From an uncultured Elusimicrobium sp. (GTDB lineage Bacteria > Elusimicrobiota > Elusimicrobia > Elusimicrobiales > Elusimicrobiaceae): 64,000 bases of DNA. A program made the position numbers and the translations under genes. Of this stretch, positions 58,887 through 64,000 are shown in pieces. The DNA is taken from assembly GCA_902797165.1 (NCBI GenBank), contig CADBRU010000008.1, forward strand, positions 81,471 through 145,470, written 5' to 3'. Each line of letters starts with the position of its first letter. Position 1 is the stretch's first letter. The notes under the pieces were generated by a model. It had not been told where the DNA came from and did not search any database. It saw only the letters and a list, made by a program, of their open reading frames with translations.

Positions 58887-59747
58887 ATGAGAAAATTAGT
58901 TGCATGTTGTGTTTTATGTAGTATGGCTCTATCGGCCTCGGCCGGGATTATGATTTATCCGAAAGCCTTATCTTTTGATGATAAAACAAAATCTGCCGAA
59001 GTGACACTTGTTAACTCCAGTGAACTGGAAAGTGCCAATTACCGGGTGACAATCTCGTATAAAAAGCAAAACCCGGATGGCTCTTATACCGAAGTTGCCG
59101 AAGAAGAAGTTCCCGCAGACAGCGCCACTAAACTGCTGCGCTACAGTCCGCGCGCGGTTATGCTTAAGCCTTCCCAAAGCCAAACGGTTCGTTTCTTAAA
59201 ACGTTTACCGTCCGGTTTACAACCCGGTGAATATGTGGCTTATGCAACCTTTACCGAAGTACCATTGGAAAAAGCAGTTACCAAACAAGATTTACAACCC
59301 GGTGCCTTTAGTGTTAAGATTACTCCGATTCCGGCATTTTCTATCCCGGTTTTTGTGCGTTATAAAGTAAAAGAAAGCGCTCCCGTCACTTTAGCCACCA
59401 ACGGACTGGAAACAAAAGACGGAGTCGTTTCCTTGCGTGTAGTAATGAGCCGGCAAGAGCAAGAGCCCCGCACTTCCGCCCGTGGTGATATCAGCGTATG
59501 GGACGGAGATAAAATGATCGGCTATGTACGCGGACGCTATATGTTGCCCGCTACGGATACCTTAGAAACCCGCGTTCCGCTTCGTATTGCCAATGCGGTA
59601 GTCAAAGAAGATGGTAAGATGGAAGATAAATACTTAACGTCTGCAAATCTAAAAGGGAAAACCTTAACCGTACTTTTTACCGAAACGAACGATTACGTAG
59701 TCCAAAAAGACAAAGTATTTGCTCAAACCACAGTATCCTTTAAATAA
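58887..59747 (+). CDS. PapD-like periplasmic pilus chaperone
   Basis: Periplasmic chaperone that caps fimbrial subunits. It has 286 residues from ATG 58887 (ACAAGGAGAACAC site); an in-frame start at 58839 is less likely because the signal peptide begins at MRKLVACCVL. Signal to about residue 21. The first domain (about 22-150) has IMIYPKALSFDDKTKSAEVTLVNSS-type strands and the G1-like block PRAVMLKPSQSQTVRFLKR, where PapD chaperones have PxxxxLxPGxxQ.R. The second domain starts near residue 155 with FSIPVFVRYK, typical of archaic or alternative chaperones. It lies 12 bases before the usher. Confidence 0.82.
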   Translation: MRKLVACCVLCSMALSASAGIMIYPKALSFDDKTKSAEVTLVNSSELESANYRVTISYKKQNPDGSYTEVAEEEVPADSATKLLRYSPRAVMLKPSQSQTVRFLKRLPSGLQPGEYVAYATFTEVPLEKAVTKQDLQPGAFSVKITPIPAFSIPVFVRYKVKESAPVTLATNGLETKDGVVSLRVVMSRQEQEPRTSARGDISVWDGDKMIGYVRGRYMLPATDTLETRVPLRIANAVVKEDGKMEDKYLTSANLKGKTLTVLFTETNDYVVQKDKVFAQTTVSFK

Positions 59748-59759
59748 GGAGAAATCTTC

Positions 59760-62732
59760 TTGTTGTTACGTAAGTTTTTATTAGGTATATGTGTCGTGCT
59801 TCTGGCGTTAACGCTGGGAGCACGGCTTGCGTATGCCCAAGAACAACAAGACAACATTGTAATTATTCATGCCTATTCCGGTCCGGTAATTATCAACTCC
59901 GCACTGGAGGCCATGTACCAAGATAACCGCTTGTTTTTGCCCGTTTCTTACCTTTCCGAAGATGTAGAAGTACCTATCACCTATGATAAAGAATCGCACC
60001 GTTTAACCGGTTGGCTGGAAAATGAAAGTAATACCGTGGTGGTAGATTTCAAAAACGGTACAGGCCGCACCGGCAAAAATATGTTTGATTTTACTGCGGA
60101 TGATTATTTGTACTACGAAGATGAACTTTATTTATCCGTCGAATTAGTCGATAAAATTTTAAACACCATCAGTCAGTTTGATTTTTCCGATCAATCGTTA
60201 AGTGTAATTACCGCCGGGAATTTGCCTTTTGATAAACAACTCTCCCGTCTTAAAAAACAGCAACGTTTTGACCAAGTAACTCGGCAGAAAGAAGCAGAGC
60301 GGTTAGCTGCACAAAACAAAGATGTTTGGACGCAAAAAAATTGGCTGCAAATGCCGTTTGTAGATTTGTCGGCCAGATACTCCCTTTCTAAAAGCAAGCA
60401 TACGGACTGGACCGATAACTTGGTTTATTCTGCCAATGCTGCCTTTTTAACCGGTGGGTTTGACTCGGAATTTAATGCGTATGCTTCGTCCGTACATGAA
60501 GATCCGATCTTTTCTTTCAAAACCGCGCGCGAAGATGAAACCGGCCATATTTTAGGCCTGTTCAAACATTTAGAATTGGGTGATACCTACGCCTATTCCA
60601 ATGCGGAAAACAATTCATCTGTGGTCGGACGCGGTATTAAAATGTCTACCGATTCTCTTTTGTCACCGGATGATAAAACATATACTTTCCGCGATGCCTT
60701 GCCTTTGGGGTGGGAAGTGGAATTGTACCGCAACGGGGAATTGCTCGGTTATCAAAATAGAACTGATGACGGATATTTTGAATTTGCCGATATTCCGCTT
60801 CTATTGGGTAAAAATAAATTTAAACTGGTCTTCTACGGTCCGCAAGGACAAGTCAAAGAAAAAGAGCAAATTATTTTCTTTAACGGTAATGTCCTAAACC
60901 GGGGTAAAGGGCGCTTGCGCTTGGACTATATTGACAAAAACCGGCCGCTAATTCCTACAAACAATAAAATACGTGATGTCGCTTTGGGGCATAGCGCTTA
61001 TATAGAGGCCGGCTATGGCTTGACGGATAGTTTGACTTTAAGCGTGGCCGCCATGGCCGAGTCATTGGAGTTATACTACGATTGGCCGCCGCAGGCCTCA
61101 TACCGCAAAGATCAAGAGTATGTGTCCGGTAATTTATCCCTTTTTGCGTATGGTATTTTTTCCAGCCTCGGTACAGTAGTAGATTTGGAAAATTCCGTGG
61201 CTACGGTGGATTATTACGGACAAACCTCTTTATGGGACTGGGATATTACTTTTCAAAATATTTATTACGGCAAAGCCGTAACCGGACGTAATTTATTCCA
61301 AAACACTACCATGGAAAATGAAACCTCTTTGCGTTTGAATAAAATGCTGTCTGTTGTCCCGTGGTTTAGAATACCTCTTTCTTATACATTCCGTCATTTT
61401 ACCGTAACGCGTGATTCCGGTTCGCAGACGGAGCATACAGTGTCTCTTTCTCAAACTTTACCGTTTAATATTTTTACCAATTTGCAATATCAAGATTATC
61501 ATTATTACGGCGGCCTTCGTGATGACAGTTTAAGTTTAACGGCTAACCATGTGAAAGGCAAATGGACCATGCGCGGCGGTGTTTCGTATGATTTTACCTA
61601 TGACCGCTTATATAGCACCGATTTTTCCGTTTATCGCTCTATTACCGATCGTATTAAAGCCGGTGCACGTTATGCTTATCAATCGCGTAGTTTAACTTTT
61701 CACTCCTATGAAAGTTTATACTCGGCCAATTTAAGTTATTTAACCAAATACGGTTATATTTCACTGGAAGCCGGCACGTCTAACTGGCACAACACATACG
61801 GATTTATCGGATACAATATGTCCTTCTTACCCGATGTGCGCAATCATCGACTTTATGCCACCGGTACTAAATTACAAGGCACAGGAGCCCTTTCCGCTTT
61901 TGCGTATATGGATGCCAACAACAACGGTACCTTTGACGAAGGGGATACCCCGTTGCCTGATGCCGATGTAAACATTAAACCCGGTGTAAACGTGTATGAT
62001 TCTCATAAGAAAAACAGTCAGGGAACGGTTCTGCTCTCTCACATTCCGGCTTATCGTACCTTTGACGTAGATGCGGACATTACAGGGATAGAAGATACCC
62101 TGTCATTACTTAATACTGCCGGTTCCCGCACAATTAAACTACGCCCGGCACAGGTGGCCTATTTGACGTTCCCCATTGTAGGTACGGGGGATATTGAAGG
62201 TACCGTATACAAAGAAGAAGGCGGCCGTCAGAAACCGTTTAAAGGGGCCATGGTAAACTTGTATAAAGACGGGCAATTAATCGGCAATAAAGTATCTGAA
62301 TTTGACGGATATTATTCTTTCAGTCAGGTACCGCTGGGTATTTATACCATATCGATAGACCCGGACCAATCGGAAGATTTAGAGTTAAAACAACGACAAG
62401 AAATTACGGTTTTGTTAAACCAAATCGAACAATTGGAAGTGCGCGATATTACCTTACAATCGACGGCTTCTTCGCAAGTGCAACCCGAACCGCAACAAGT
62501 TGCCAAGCCGAAAGCGGTGCCGGCAAAATCAAATAATCAAGTTAAGAAACAAAAGTCCGCTACCGCCAAACGAAAAACTATTTCCCGGCCAGTGCAAGCA
62601 CAACCGGAGCAGCCGGCTGTTACTTCCTGTAATGATAAGGAAACCATGACTGAAAAGGTAGCGTGTTGGTTAGGCCAGTTCAAACAATATTGCAAGGATG
62701 TTTGGCACAAACTGCAAGAAATGAGAAAGTAA
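59760..62732 (+). CDS. Usher-like outer-membrane protein with extended C-terminus
   Basis: A 990-residue protein, TTG start at 59760 after AAGGAGAAATCTTC; no nearby ATG keeps the signal peptide (MLLRKFLLGICVVLLALTLG..., cut near residue 26). Residues about 50-130 are a beta domain reminiscent of TcfC/CFA-type usher N-domains. A plug-like domain has LGWEVELYRNGELLGYQ (about 318-334) and DGYFEFADIPLL. A long barrel of Tyr-rich strands covers about 380-700. Then come SdrB-like (AFAYMDANNNGTFDEGD) and carboxypeptidase-regulatory-like (GTVYKEEGG...YYSFSQVPLG) domains and a Lys/Pro-rich, Cys-containing tail of about 90 residues. Its role is likely to be secreting and assembling DUF4402 fibres. Confidence 0.75.
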   Translation: MLLRKFLLGICVVLLALTLGARLAYAQEQQDNIVIIHAYSGPVIINSALEAMYQDNRLFLPVSYLSEDVEVPITYDKESHRLTGWLENESNTVVVDFKNGTGRTGKNMFDFTADDYLYYEDELYLSVELVDKILNTISQFDFSDQSLSVITAGNLPFDKQLSRLKKQQRFDQVTRQKEAERLAAQNKDVWTQKNWLQMPFVDLSARYSLSKSKHTDWTDNLVYSANAAFLTGGFDSEFNAYASSVHEDPIFSFKTAREDETGHILGLFKHLELGDTYAYSNAENNSSVVGRGIKMSTDSLLSPDDKTYTFRDALPLGWEVELYRNGELLGYQNRTDDGYFEFADIPLLLGKNKFKLVFYGPQGQVKEKEQIIFFNGNVLNRGKGRLRLDYIDKNRPLIPTNNKIRDVALGHSAYIEAGYGLTDSLTLSVAAMAESLELYYDWPPQASYRKDQEYVSGNLSLFAYGIFSSLGTVVDLENSVATVDYYGQTSLWDWDITFQNIYYGKAVTGRNLFQNTTMENETSLRLNKMLSVVPWFRIPLSYTFRHFTVTRDSGSQTEHTVSLSQTLPFNIFTNLQYQDYHYYGGLRDDSLSLTANHVKGKWTMRGGVSYDFTYDRLYSTDFSVYRSITDRIKAGARYAYQSRSLTFHSYESLYSANLSYLTKYGYISLEAGTSNWHNTYGFIGYNMSFLPDVRNHRLYATGTKLQGTGALSAFAYMDANNNGTFDEGDTPLPDADVNIKPGVNVYDSHKKNSQGTVLLSHIPAYRTFDVDADITGIEDTLSLLNTAGSRTIKLRPAQVAYLTFPIVGTGDIEGTVYKEEGGRQKPFKGAMVNLYKDGQLIGNKVSEFDGYYSFSQVPLGIYTISIDPDQSEDLELKQRQEITVLLNQIEQLEVRDITLQSTASSQVQPEPQQVAKPKAVPAKSNNQVKKQKSATAKRKTISRPVQAQPEQPAVTSCNDKETMTEKVACWLGQFKQYCKDVWHKLQEMRK

Positions 62733-62816
62733 TATAGTAGCAGTTTTCTAGGCAAAGAAATAATCCCTGCCTCTTTAGTTGCAAAATTTCATATAATACG
62801 AAAGGATACTACTAAG

Positions 62817-63746
62817 TTAGTAAGTAACGGTGACCTGATATGATCCGGTATAATCACCGATTGAAATGTTGGGCGGAATTGTTAAAGTGCCGCCCACCGT
62901 TAAGGTTGCACTTGTACCTGCCATGGTGCAGGAAGTACAGGAGGGGGTAAATGCACTTACGGTGAGGGTATCAATTCCGTTACTTATATCTGCAGAGTTT
63001 GGCACACTCACGTTGTAAACCAGTCCGGTAGGAGCCACAATATTAAATTGATCGGCTGAAGTATGCCCAAGGTCTAAACAACGTAAATTAGTGTACGTTA
63101 CGGTGCCGGCAGGAGAAATTGTAACCGTTTGTTGTTGATTGGAGAGACAAATTTGGCCAAAATCCAGTGCTTGTCCGTCCGCATGTGACAATTTGGCAAC
63201 GGGGACTATTTGTGCGGTAATATTGACGTTTAATGCGGTGTCTCTGCCGAAGGTGCCTACCTTGTAAGTAAGTAAATCGGAAATGGTACCGGAAAGCGTG
63301 CAAGGGGCATCCGTGCCGGTAATTTGCGAAAAAGAACTAACTACCAAATCCGCACCTATGTTAAAACTAGCAGAGAGAGACCAACGTCCTCCGCTTGCGC
63401 TCGTGGCACCTCCGGTGGTGGTCGTATTTTTAATTGTGACAGTCCCGCCGCAACCGCTTACGGTTTTTGAAGTTTTCTTGGTAGTGACTGTGGCCTCTGA
63501 AGCAAGTTCAAGGATGTTCTTTTCTATTTCCACCGTCCCGGCAGCACCACCGGTTTGATTTGTGATGTTTCCGCTTCCGGTATGAGTAACCGAACTAGCA
63601 TCGGAAACGGCTACGGTGCTAAAGCCGGAGCCGTCCGGACAAAAGTAAATCGTTCCGAAATCAATAGTGGGCTCAGTGGCACTGGCCGCCCATGCTAGTT
63701 CGGATAAACCTAAAAGAATGAATAAATAAAATAAATTTCTCTTCAT
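62817..63746 (-). CDS. Two-domain DUF4402-like protein, putative tip adhesin
   Basis: Exported protein of 309 residues, convergent with the usher gene. Signal peptide MKRNLFYLFILLGLSELAWA. Two domains of similar pattern: TIDFGTIYFCPDG...STVAV (about 27-185) and ALDFGQICLSNQQQTVTISPAG (from about 190), the second ending YTGSYQVTVTY, close to the YSGTFTVTVTY end of the subunit at 58232. Unlike that subunit it has several cysteine pairs. In chaperone-usher fibres the two-domain subunit is the tip adhesin, with a lectin domain first and a pilin domain second; that is the likeliest reading, but binding specificity is unknown. Confidence 0.7.
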   Translation of the reverse strand: MKRNLFYLFILLGLSELAWAASATEPTIDFGTIYFCPDGSGFSTVAVSDASSVTHTGSGNITNQTGGAAGTVEIEKNILELASEATVTTKKTSKTVSGCGGTVTIKNTTTTGGATSASGGRWSLSASFNIGADLVVSSFSQITGTDAPCTLSGTISDLLTYKVGTFGRDTALNVNITAQIVPVAKLSHADGQALDFGQICLSNQQQTVTISPAGTVTYTNLRCLDLGHTSADQFNIVAPTGLVYNVSVPNSADISNGIDTLTVSAFTPSCTSCTMAGTSATLTVGGTLTIPPNISIGDYTGSYQVTVTY

Positions 63747-63814
63747 ATTTGCGTGAAAATTGCCCGGTTGTTCTATAGTAATTATTATACAACAAAAGAC
63801 TCTATCTTATGTTG

Positions 63815-63827
63815 CGACATAATGTCG
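63815..63827. promoter_or_regulatory. Palindrome CGACATaATGTCG
   Basis: Perfect six-bp dyad around one central base, between the tip-protein gene (minus) and the gene at 63893 (plus). It extends imperfectly to TGCG/CGCA. A regulator site is plausible. Confidence 0.45.
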
Positions 63828-63892
63828 TCGCACAGGTTTATTATCCTATAAGAGTAGTAGAAATATGTGGTATCATAAATGAAGAGGATCTT

Positions 63893-64000
63893 ATGAATTT
63901 ATCAAAATCACAGTACACAAAATACCGCAGTTGCCCTAAACGCTTGTGGCTGTACCGCAATAAAAAAGAAGTGCTTACGCCGCCAAGTCCTGCTTTGCAA
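63893..64000 (+). CDS. DUF2779-like protein, 5' end only
   Basis: The first 36 codons of a gene cut by the window edge, with AAGAGGATCTT before ATG 63893. The start MNLSKSQYTKYRSCPKRLWLY with its SK-YTKY-CPKRLWL pattern is the usual beginning of DUF2779-type proteins (PD-(D/E)XK/Cas4-related nuclease fold, with a cysteine that may join an Fe-S site). Function unknown and not deducible from this fragment. Confidence 0.6.
   Translation, partial: MNLSKSQYTKYRSCPKRLWLYRNKKEVLTPPSPALQ

Overview
The window reads as a chromosomal segment of a Gram-negative-type (diderm) bacterium, most likely a gut-type Elusimicrobiota (Elusimicrobium-like). That placement is inference. It rests on five near-identical type IV prepilin N-termini scattered through the window, a diderm envelope gene set (LolA, Tol/Ton-type proteins, an outer-membrane barrel, an usher-like barrel) and pyruvate phosphate dikinase as a large isolated gene. 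I see no insertion sequence, integrase, CRISPR array or clear prophage.

Layout. 1-9.4 kb, mostly minus strand: tyrS (cut by the window edge), then gmk-rpoZ-udg-priA, two tandem prepilin genes sharing an identical 73-bp upstream cassette, a TRL-like lipoprotein and ppdK. 9.4-23.7 kb, plus strand: a 53-residue protein, rpsO-pnp, a lipoprotein serine protease, accB, a small winged-helix protein, ftsK-lolA-pgsA-pgpA, an ExbB/ExbD/TonB-type operon, an SDR protein, a PD-(D/E)XK nuclease-like protein and tRNA-Ser(GCU). 23.8-38.6 kb, mostly minus: ppa, a prepilin, a flavoprotein, dxs, a prepilin (plus), an acyltransferase and unknown partner, yajC-secD-secF, a sulfatase-fold membrane enzyme, thrS (plus, no TGS domain), a prepilin, an outer-membrane protein (plus), yggU and yggS.

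38.6-40.3 kb is a regulatory island. A phage-repressor-like protein without a visible protease serine lies between two predicted structured RNAs that have their own promoters, next to a 92-nt inverted repeat, with clpP beyond.

41-58 kb is a surface polysaccharide locus on the plus strand: HAD-like protein, three GT4 and two GT2-like glycosyltransferases, a Wzy/ligase-like membrane protein, polysaccharide deacetylase, Wzx flippase, TupA-like ATP-grasp protein, UDP-sugar dehydrogenase, and a CapE-CapF-CapG set for UDP-L-FucNAc with a NeuD-like acetyltransferase gene inside it.

58.2-63.8 kb holds a compact chaperone-usher-type fimbrial locus whose subunits look like DUF4402 proteins: one single-domain subunit, a PapD-like chaperone, a usher-like barrel with a long C-terminal tail, and a convergent two-domain DUF4402-like protein that could be the tip adhesin. 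This is the best candidate for a poorly described system. The window ends in the first 36 codons of a DUF2779-like gene.

Other points: the PriA homologue has lost its ATPase/helicase motifs but keeps all eight zinc-binding cysteines, ThrRS lacks its TGS domain, and several leaders carry conserved hairpins. All family assignments come from reading motifs by eye; no database search was run.
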